Below are positions 1-4,757 of a DNA stretch of 12,712 nt, in pieces. The translations under genes were made by a program, and so were the position numbers. This DNA is from UBA6136 sp964386975 (lineage in GTDB: Bacteria > Pseudomonadota > Gammaproteobacteria > Methylococcales > Methylococcaceae), in NCBI GenBank assembly GCA_964386975.1, contig CAYLUS010000051.1, positions 1 through 12,712 on the forward strand, given 5' to 3'. The notes beneath the pieces were generated by a model, which did not search any database, was not told the origin of the DNA, and was given only the letters and a program-made list of their open reading frames with translations. How positions within the stretch are numbered: position 1 is the stretch's first letter; every line of letters starts with the position of its first letter.

Positions 1-22
1 ACAAACACCCGCCTAACAATCA

Positions 23-38
23 GGACACTATCGTGTCC
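23..38. repeat. inverted repeat GGACAC-N4-GTGTCC
   Basis: Perfect 6-base arms are separated by TATC. It could be an operator for a dimeric regulator or a small hairpin at the end of an upstream transcript. I do not match it to a named regulator. It lies about 155 bases upstream of the first gene. Confidence 0.35.
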
Positions 39-49
39 GCGCTATTCAT

Positions 50-74
50 CCCCGCACTGAACGACGGGGCTTTT
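50..74 (+). terminator. possible weak terminator of an upstream gene
   Basis: CCCCG (50-54) pairs with CGGGG (65-69) across a 10-base loop and is followed by CTTTT. The stem is only 5 bp and the T tract is short, so this is tentative. It would end a plus-strand transcript entering from before the window. Confidence 0.35.
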
Positions 75-192
75 CGCGCATTTAGGTAACAATTCGGAAC
101 GGATTGGATCCCACCGAAATTTTTTCGCATTTCAAAAAAATGTCACATGGATCTGGCACGCTTCCCTTATCTGCAAAAGGAAGGAGAAGAAG

Positions 193-390
193 ATGCTAGG
201 CGGCGATGAATTGCTTGATTTTTGGACTCAAGAGGACTGCATCGATATTTATGCCTCCGCTTGCGATGATGATGAGGAGGAATTTCTTGATGCGCAGGAG
301 TCAGGTTTTATGATTCTGGACTGGCGGTCCGCGCTTTCAGGCTCGCCCGAGACAACAAGTTTCAATGCTCATCAGGACACAATGCGATAG
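193..390 (+). CDS. small, highly acidic hypothetical protein (65 aa)
   Basis: I do not recognise this protein. It starts at an ATG preceded by a purine-rich ribosome site (AAGGAAGGAGAAG), one of the strongest in the window, which argues that it is translated. It has 17 Asp/Glu and only 2 Arg, with a run of six acidic residues at 25-30 (DDDEEE) and Cys at 16 and 24. There is no signal peptide or membrane segment, so it should be a soluble, strongly negative protein, possibly a binding partner or inhibitor of a basic protein; that role is inference. A small membrane-protein ORF starts 11 bases after its stop, and a terminator lies about 225 bases further on, so the two probably share one short mRNA. 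Confidence 0.65.
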   Translation: MLGGDELLDFWTQEDCIDIYASACDDDEEEFLDAQESGFMILDWRSALSGSPETTSFNAHQDTMR

Positions 391-401
391 GCCTATCAAG
401 C

Positions 402-569
402 ATGAATTTCGGGCGTTTTTTTGAGTGGTTAGTGACGGCTATTGCATTTGTGATCGTCGTTTTTGCCGTGATGATGGGGCATCAAGAAACCAAGCGTCAG
501 GCATCGCTTGAACCCGTTGGATCTCACTTCGCCATGTGCCGTCACACGCATGTAACGTATTGGGCTTAG
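402..569 (+). CDS. candidate small single-pass membrane protein (55 aa)
   Basis: This short ORF begins ATG-AAT-TTC 11 bases after the stop of the acidic protein. Residues 9-25 form one hydrophobic helix (WLVTAIAFVIVVFAVMM), preceded by a short aromatic N-terminus and followed by a basic, His-rich tail (KRQ at 31-33, HTH at 48-50). No good Shine-Dalgarno is visible directly upstream, so translation may be coupled to the preceding gene. The tail is not obviously protein-like and the ORF could end in non-coding leader, so confidence is moderate. I know no family for it. Together with the acidic neighbour it resembles a two-gene microprotein unit. Confidence 0.42.
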   Translation: MNFGRFFEWLVTAIAFVIVVFAVMMGHQETKRQASLEPVGSHFAMCRHTHVTYWA

Positions 570-575
570 GATGAA

Positions 576-611
576 CCTGGTCTCCCAGGAAGCCTTGCGT
601 GGGGCGCCTGG
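576..611 (+). other. alternative hairpins ahead of a terminator
   Basis: CCAGG (585-589) can pair with CCTGG upstream (576-580, 4-base loop) or with CCTGG downstream (607-611). The two hairpins exclude each other and sit just before the terminator at 616-643. This could be plain 3' UTR structure or a small regulatory RNA end; there is no independent support for either. Confidence 0.3.
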
Positions 612-615
612 TTTC

Positions 616-643
616 AATCCCGTCGTTAAGGCGGGATTTTTTT
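616..643 (+). terminator. Rho-independent terminator
   Basis: AATCCCGTC (616-624) pairs with GGCGGGATT (630-638) across a 5-base loop (GTTAA), with one G-T pair, followed by a T tract. The 9-bp stem plus T tail is a textbook intrinsic terminator on the plus strand. It closes the unit that starts at 193. Confidence 0.85.
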
Positions 644-748
644 GCCTGATGGTCAGGATCGGCAACCGAACGCTTGTCGCAGGCGGGGATAGATTGGCAG
701 GTTAACTGGTCTCCCCCCATCGCATCTGGCAACCAAGATCGGGTTTCT

Positions 749-1069
749 TCACCGGTGCGGGTAACGGGCCTCAAGGTCAGCCGCAAAACGGGTGATCATC
801 TGGATGGATTGGCCAAACGCTTTCGGAAAGCGCTTCTTGATGGGCGCCGTGATGCGAAGACTCTTCTCAGGCCAAAGAATCAAGAGACCCCCGATCCAGA
901 AAGGGGGAATGCCAGGGACCCCGAGTTCGCTGAGGAGCCCTGCAATGAGCAGTGTCCAACCAAGATCTCTTGGGAGCGATTGAAGTCCTTCAAGAGCCAT
1001 GTCCGGTTCTTCATCGCTCTCGAAATTCGCCCTGTCTCGCGTTTGATTCGGATCCGACATGTTTCCCAT
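749..1069 (-). CDS. PGPGW-like small membrane protein (106 aa)
   Basis: The start was chosen at the ATG whose complement is at 1067-1069, because AAGGAG lies just upstream. A longer in-frame reading to 1219 would run through the divergent promoter region and is rejected. The N-terminus is polar and acidic (residues 1-30). Residues 36-68 carry two hydrophobic stretches around a Pro/Gly turn (GVPGIPPFWIGGL), then a basic amphipathic tail. This layout resembles the PGPGW family of small transmembrane proteins, although the exact PGPGW motif is replaced by PGIPPFW. The family has no settled function. It is divergent from the LpxH-like gene, which may mean shared control and an envelope role; that is inference. 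Confidence 0.72.
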   Translation of the reverse strand: MGNMSDPNQTRDRANFESDEEPDMALEGLQSLPRDLGWTLLIAGLLSELGVPGIPPFWIGGLLILWPEKSLRITAPIKKRFPKAFGQSIQMITRFAADLEARYPHR

Positions 1070-1132
1070 AAAGTCTCCTTGTGAGGCGCCCTTGAACGGC
1101 TCAGTCTCTGGCTGATTTGGAGCCGCTTGTTC

Positions 1133-1148
1133 ATTGTTTTGTAACAAT
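1133..1148. promoter_or_regulatory. inverted repeat in divergent promoter region
   Basis: ATTGTT-TTGT-AACAAT is a perfect 6-base inverted repeat about 70 bases upstream of the minus-strand gene and 80 bases upstream of the plus-strand gene. Its nearly central place between divergent genes fits a shared operator. It overlaps the candidate -10 box on the minus strand. Confidence 0.4.
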
Positions 1149-1166
1149 TTTCCCGTTGAATGGAAA
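1138..1166 (-). promoter_or_regulatory. candidate sigma70 promoter for the small membrane protein
   Basis: On the minus strand TTTCCA (complement of 1161-1166) and TACAAA (complement of 1138-1143) are 17 bases apart. Each matches four of six consensus positions. The inverted repeat at 1133-1148 covers the -10 box, which would suit repression. Prediction only. Confidence 0.3.
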
Positions 1167-1220
1167 TCCCTGATTGCCGACCAAGCCCCTGACCGCTGCC
1201 GGATTCGAGATGGATACACT

Positions 1221-1973
1221 ATGACGCCCCAACGTTACAGGACGATCTTCATATCCGATCTTCACATCGGATCCACCCAATGTCAGGCGGATGTTCTCTT
1301 GGACTTTCTGAAGTTCAATGAAAGCGAGGCGCTTTACTTGGTCGGTGACATCATTGATTTTTGGGCGTTATCCAAAAAGGTCTATTGGCCGAAGGACCAC
1401 AACACCATCATCCAGAAGATTCTTCGAAAGGCCAGGCATGATACCCGGGTGGTCTACGTACCCGGCAATCATGATGAAAATGTGCGTGAATACGATGATC
1501 ACGTCTTTGGGGATATTGAGGTTCACAACTCGGCGATACATCAGGCAGCCGATGGCCGGAGATATCTCGTGGTCCATGGTGATGAGTACGACACGATTGC
1601 GCGTTATCACCGTTGGGTTGCAAGACTTGGCAGTGCAAGTTACGAGATTTTGCTCAAGCTGAATCGCTGGATACGCACGATCCGGAGGTTGCTGGGCATT
1701 CAGTCCAATTTCTCCTTGTCAGCCTACGTCAAATTCAAAGTCAAAAATGCTGTGCAATTCATCTCTGATTATGAGCAGAGCATTGTTCAAAGTCTGGCTC
1801 ACGAGGGCGTTGATGGGGTGATTTGCGGACACATACACCATGCCGAGATCAAGTCCATCGGCGATTTTATCTATGCCAATACGGGCGACTTTGTGGAAAG
1901 CTGTACGGCGATTGTCGAGCATTTCGATGGCCGAATGGAGTTGATTCACTGGGGATCCGATCCGCGCGAGTGA
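1221..1973 (+). CDS. LpxH-like metallophosphoesterase (UDP-2,3-diacylglucosamine diphosphatase family)
   Basis: This is a calcineurin-type metallophosphoesterase of 250 residues. Metal-binding motifs appear in order: DLHIG (13-17), GDIIDFW (42-48), GNHDE (82-86), VHGDEYD (118-124) and GHIHHAE (203-209). The family includes LpxH, which cleaves UDP-2,3-diacylglucosamine to lipid X in lipid A synthesis at the inner membrane face, and LpxH-like relatives of unsettled substrate. Length and motif spacing fit this group, but I cannot tell true LpxH from a paralogue. The ATG at 1221 is preferred because the phosphoesterase fold starts right after it and a GAGATGG lies upstream; an in-frame ATG at 1134 would add a non-conserved leader. 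It is divergent from the small membrane-protein gene. Confidence 0.85.
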   Translation: MTPQRYRTIFISDLHIGSTQCQADVLLDFLKFNESEALYLVGDIIDFWALSKKVYWPKDHNTIIQKILRKARHDTRVVYVPGNHDENVREYDDHVFGDIEVHNSAIHQAADGRRYLVVHGDEYDTIARYHRWVARLGSASYEILLKLNRWIRTIRRLLGIQSNFSLSAYVKFKVKNAVQFISDYEQSIVQSLAHEGVDGVICGHIHHAEIKSIGDFIYANTGDFVESCTAIVEHFDGRMELIHWGSDPRE

Positions 1974-2026
1974 TGACCTTCAACTGAAAGGACATCTTGG
2001 GGCTAAACCCTTAATTTCGATCCGCT

Positions 2027-2080
2027 GACCCATTGGGTCCAACTCCATATCAGTCGGAATCAATGGCCCGGTTGCGGGCC
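2027..2080 (+). other. two short hairpins in the 1974-2289 non-coding gap
   Basis: GACCC-ATT-GGGTC lies near 2027-2039 and GGCCCG-GTTG-CGGGCC lies at 2065-2080. Neither is followed by a T tract, so they are not convincing intrinsic terminators, though they may mark the 3' end of the phosphoesterase transcript. GTCAGG recurs nearby at 2097, 2106 and 2154. No ORF with a credible start lies in this 316-base gap. Confidence 0.35.
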
Positions 2081-2165
2081 CCTATCAGAAATGCTTGTCA
2101 GGGGAGTCAGGTTGCCAAGGGATGACCTTGAGGCAGTAACGTTATCAGGGAGAGTCAGGATCAGA

Positions 2166-2220
2166 CGTTGACCTGGAATCAATCCTCTTTTGGGGGGTTT
2201 TTTCGGATTGACCGTCAACG
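2166..2220 (+). other. nested inverted repeat upstream of the Kdp locus
   Basis: CGTTGAC (2166-2172) pairs with GTCAACG (2214-2220), and inside it TCAATCC (2179-2185) pairs with GGATTGA (2205-2211). Both arms are perfect 7-mers. The central loop holds a T4-G6-T6 tract. An alternative weaker hairpin, AATCCTC (2181-2187) with GGGGGTT (2193-2199) and two G-T pairs, is followed by T residues and would resemble an intrinsic terminator. The element lies 70 bases before the first gene of the potassium locus. It may end the upstream transcript, act as a leader control element, or be a protein-binding site. Confidence 0.5.
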
Positions 2221-2289
2221 CAGCGGGTCTCTATCTCACATAGAATTCTGGATAGTGTTGTTATTGAACTCAATATCTGGAGGCCTTTC

Positions 2290-2694
2290 ATGGAACCACT
2301 TCTGATCGGGGCGGTAGCCTGCATTACCGCATTGATTCTGTCCGCATGGTTGATGACATTCGCGCGATGGTTTCCCATCAAGGGCATTGATGGCGGGTTT
2401 CTGGTCGATTACAAGACGATGATCCGAGCCCACGTGGACTACGCCTTGATGGCACTCTTCAATTTGGCATTCTATGGCGTGGGGAAGGGGGCTGGCCTCG
2501 AATTTCCGTTATTTGCCTGCTGGTGTGTCGCAATCGGTGGGTTTGCAAATCCGACCATTTTCACCGTTGCCGCGTTTGATCCTGCCTTTTGGGATAAGCG
2601 AGGTTGGCGAGTTTTCTCCGCCATCAGTTTCGTTGTGACTACCGTTGGATTCATAACGATTTGTTGGAAGCTCGTGGAGCATGTGCATGGCTGA
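2290..2694 (+). CDS. uncharacterised four-helix membrane protein (134 aa)
   Basis: The ATG is preceded by TGGAGG with a 6-base spacing, a good ribosome site. Hydrophobic segments at about residues 4-25, 51-66, 73-94 and 108-127 suggest four membrane helices. A conserved-looking polar patch (RAHVDYALM, about 46-54) and FANP (about 85-88) lie between or at the ends of helices. I do not recognise the family with certainty; a loose resemblance to small HabA-like membrane proteins is not enough for a name. It is on the same strand as kdpF with an 81-base gap to the 31-residue peptide, so it may be the first gene of the kdp transcript. A pump-related role is inference from position only. Confidence 0.75.
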   Translation: MEPLLIGAVACITALILSAWLMTFARWFPIKGIDGGFLVDYKTMIRAHVDYALMALFNLAFYGVGKGAGLEFPLFACWCVAIGGFANPTIFTVAAFDPAFWDKRGWRVFSAISFVVTTVGFITICWKLVEHVHG

Positions 2695-2720
2695 TTTTTG
2701 GTCTGGCCAAAGGAGAGTTT

Positions 2721-2798
2721 GTGAATCCTCCGCTGGCGGCATGCGTTGGGGGGGGGTTAACCCCGTTTAAGTCAGGTGCTCGATCTTCTTCTCATTAG
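2721..2798 (+). CDS. possible 25-residue leader peptide
   Basis: A GTG codon follows AGGAG at a 5-base spacing, giving a 25-residue reading frame that ends in TAG at 2796-2798. The codons cross the run of nine G residues. The product (Val-Asn-Pro-Pro start, three Gly from the G run) has no recognisable feature. It overlaps the start of the next peptide gene in another frame, so it might act as a leader ORF. The strong ribosome site is the only support. Confidence 0.22.
   Translation: MNPPLAACVGGGLTPFKSGARSSSH
2748..2764. repeat. G9 tract with 12-base palindrome
   Basis: Nine consecutive G residues (2748-2756) run into the perfect palindrome GGGGTTAACCCC (2753-2764). It lies between the membrane-protein gene and the kdpF leader peptide. 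Such a tract can slip during replication or cause sequencing errors. Confidence 0.6.
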
Positions 2799-2871
2799 CG
2801 TCACGCTCGTTCTGATGATTCTGACCATGGCATTCATACATGGGCTCAAATGCTTGGGGCGAAAGCAATGA
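2776..2871 (+). CDS. 31-residue membrane peptide upstream of kdpF
   Basis: A GTG-initiated frame encodes 31 residues, ending in TGA that overlaps the kdpF start codon (ATGA). Residues 2-21 are almost all hydrophobic (LDLLLISVTLVLMILTMAFI) and are followed by a basic tail (K25, R29, K30). Similar single-helix peptides are sometimes found just before kdpF in other bacteria, from my general recollection; I cannot check this here. The visible ribosome site is weak. The overlap, the one-helix pattern and the position support a real gene that may be an accessory Kdp peptide. Confidence 0.5.
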   Translation: MLDLLLISVTLVLMILTMAFIHGLKCLGRKQ

Positions 2872-2960
2872 CACTGGCTGAGTTTCTGATTACCGGTTTG
2901 GCGGTTTTTATGGCCGTCTATCTTTTGATCGCGCTTTTCTTTCCGGAGCGATTTCATTGA
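2868..2960 (+). CDS. kdpF: KdpF, small subunit of the K+-transporting ATPase
   Basis: A 30-residue peptide with a single membrane helix (about residues 5-23) and the ending LIALFFPERF, the typical KdpF pattern (one helix ending near Pro-Glu-Arg/Lys-Phe). KdpF is known to stabilise the KdpABC complex in the membrane, rather like a lipid, and is not needed for catalysis. The stop TGA overlaps the kdpA start (TTGA), so translation is coupled. The preceding peptide's stop overlaps its ATG. Short length makes it easy to miss in gene calling. Confidence 0.9.
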   Translation: MTLAEFLITGLAVFMAVYLLIALFFPERFH

Positions 2961-4714
2961 GCTGGGCCTCCCTCTGGGAGTTACTGGGTTTTTTCGTTTT
3001 GCTTTTAGGACTGGCCTCTCCTTTGGGTGAGTTTGTTGCCAGAGTTGCTTGCATCGAGGGGACTGCAGCGAGATGGGCCCAGCCCGTAGAAAATTTCTTC
3101 TACCGCATGGCGGGTGTCGATCCTGACCACGAAATGTCCTGGCAGGAATATGCCTTCAATCTTGTTGTATTCAGCAGCTTAGGAATTCTTTTTCTGTATC
3201 TCCTTCAAAGAGGGCAGGGTTTCTTGCCCCTCAATCCAGAGGGGCTTCCCGCTGTTGCACCGGATTCAGCGTTCAATACGGCCATCAGTTTTGTCACCAA
3301 TACCAACTGGCAAGGCTATGCGGGAGAGTCATCCCTTTCCTATCTGACACAGATGATTGGATTGACGGTGCAGAATTTTTTATCAGCCGCCTGTGGCATG
3401 GCCGTTCTTTTCGCGCTGATGCGCGCGTTGACCCGTACCAATACGTCCACGATCGGTAACTTCTGGGTGGATCTCACGCGTTGCCTGCTTTATCTCTTTT
3501 TACCCCTGGCCAGCCTATTGGCCGTGATTCTGGTCAGTCAGGGGGTTGTTCAGAGCTTTACTTCCAGCGTGCCTGTTCAGCCACTGCAACCACACGGGCA
3601 TCCGGTCTCCATTGAACCCCCGGTGCCAGAGACAGACATTCAACGCATTCCGCTTGGACCTGTGGCCTCCCAGGTGGCGATCCGGCAGATCGGCACCAAT
3701 GGGGGCGGCTATTTCAGGGTCAATGCGGCTCATCCCTTTGAGAACCCCACACCCTTAACCAACTTGGTTGAGATGCTGAGCATCCTGCTGTTGCCACTCG
3801 CCCAGTGTTTCGCTTTTGGACGGCTGGTCGGTGATTTGAGGCAGGCATATACCTTCATTGGGGCAATGTCGGTGATCTTTCTCAGTTTAACTATCGTTGA
3901 GTTAGTACTTGAACAGATGGGCAATCCGGGTCTCTCGGCTTTAGACATCGATGACCAAGTCAGCATCTTTCAATCCGGTGGCAACATGGAGGGGAAGGAG
4001 ACACGGTTTGGAATTACCGCCTCATCCATCTGGGCTGTAGCAACAACGGCTGCTTCCAATGGGTCAGTCAATGCCATGCTGGATTCATTTACTCCCTTGG
4101 GTGGCATGCTGCCCCTGTGCCTGATTCAGACGGGCGAAGTGATATTTGGTGGAGTTGGATCCGGACTCTGCGGCATGCTGGTGTTTGCCATGGTGGCTGT
4201 TTTTATTGCAGGGCTCATGATTGGCCGAACACCCGAGTACCTTGGGAAGAAAATCGAAGCCTTTGAAATGAAAATGGCCGCATTGGTGATCTTGGTCCCC
4301 CCATCTCTCGCGCTCCTGGGGACGGCTCTTTCGGTGATGTTGCCGGTGGGCCGGTCGGGAATTGGCAATCCTGGTCCGCATGGATTCTCGGAGATCCTGT
4401 ACGCCTTTTCCTCGGCCGGCAACAACAACGGCAGTGCATTTTCAGGGCTGACAGCGAATGGACCCTACTTCAACATTAGCCTTGGGATCATCATGTTCCT
4501 CGGGCGGTTTTGGGTCACGATTCCGATTCTTGCCATTGCAGGGAGCCTTGCGCAAAAAAAAATCATCCCCCAAGGCCCCGGGACCCTCCCCACGCACACC
4601 CCCCTGTTCTCCATGCTTTTGCTAGCAACCCTGCTCATCGTGGGGGCGCTGGGCTTTCTCCCCGCCCTTGCTCTCGGGCCAGTGGTGGAGCAGCTTATGC
4701 TGGTGAATCGGTGA
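2957..4714 (+). CDS. kdpA: KdpA, potassium-binding subunit of the K+-transporting ATPase
   Basis: KdpA is the channel-like subunit that selects K+ in the KdpFABC pump of the inner membrane. The protein has 585 residues, slightly longer than E. coli KdpA (557). Pore and filter signatures are in order: VTNTNWQ (113-119), IGTNGGGYF (245-253) followed by HPFENP, AASNGSVN (365-372), and GNNNGSAF (488-495) with GRF (516-518). About ten hydrophobic segments are visible. Translation begins at TTG (2957), overlapping the kdpF stop; the first residues run straight into the usual N-terminal helix ending SPLGEF, so no later start is needed. The cytoplasmic or periplasmic loop around 200-230 is Pro-rich. 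Confidence 0.96.
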   Translation: MSWASLWELLGFFVLLLGLASPLGEFVARVACIEGTAARWAQPVENFFYRMAGVDPDHEMSWQEYAFNLVVFSSLGILFLYLLQRGQGFLPLNPEGLPAVAPDSAFNTAISFVTNTNWQGYAGESSLSYLTQMIGLTVQNFLSAACGMAVLFALMRALTRTNTSTIGNFWVDLTRCLLYLFLPLASLLAVILVSQGVVQSFTSSVPVQPLQPHGHPVSIEPPVPETDIQRIPLGPVASQVAIRQIGTNGGGYFRVNAAHPFENPTPLTNLVEMLSILLLPLAQCFAFGRLVGDLRQAYTFIGAMSVIFLSLTIVELVLEQMGNPGLSALDIDDQVSIFQSGGNMEGKETRFGITASSIWAVATTAASNGSVNAMLDSFTPLGGMLPLCLIQTGEVIFGGVGSGLCGMLVFAMVAVFIAGLMIGRTPEYLGKKIEAFEMKMAALVILVPPSLALLGTALSVMLPVGRSGIGNPGPHGFSEILYAFSSAGNNNGSAFSGLTANGPYFNISLGIIMFLGRFWVTIPILAIAGSLAQKKIIPQGPGTLPTHTPLFSMLLLATLLIVGALGFLPALALGPVVEQLMLVNR

Positions 4715-4740
4715 ACATTCAAAATCCCTCTGCCTCAATC

Positions 4741-4754
4741 CCTCGGACCCGAGG
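4741..4754 (+). promoter_or_regulatory. hairpin covering the kdpB ribosome site
   Basis: CCTCGG (4741-4746) is complementary to CCGAGG (4749-4754), giving a short hairpin with a 5-bp stem and 4-base loop. GAGG inside it is the likely Shine-Dalgarno of kdpB. If formed in mRNA it would hide the site until ribosomes from kdpA arrive. Confidence 0.4.
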
Positions 4755-4757
4755 TCG

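Noticed and set aside
1..89. Open frame from the window start to a TAA at about 87-89, as a possible 3' end of an upstream gene
   Set aside because: About 29 codons without a recognisable motif, and two hairpins lie within it, so a non-coding end region is as likely.
155..175. Sigma54 promoter starting with TGGCACG before the acidic protein gene
   Set aside because: The -24 element is perfect, but at the correct spacing the -12 element reads CCTTA instead of TTGCA, with no GC dinucleotide. The nearest GC is six bases too far.
749..1219. 156-residue version of the minus-strand membrane protein
   Set aside because: The extra 50 residues cross the divergent promoter region, and a good ribosome site marks the shorter start at 1069.
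1134..1220. N-terminal extension of the LpxH-like protein
   Set aside because: It would start before the ribosome site and its residues do not fit the fold; the phosphoesterase begins right after ATG 1221.
2721..2871. Slippage at G9 to fuse the leader ORF to the 31-residue membrane peptide
   Set aside because: The frame of the membrane peptide has a TAA at 2758-2760 directly after the G tract, so a shift into that frame would stop at once.
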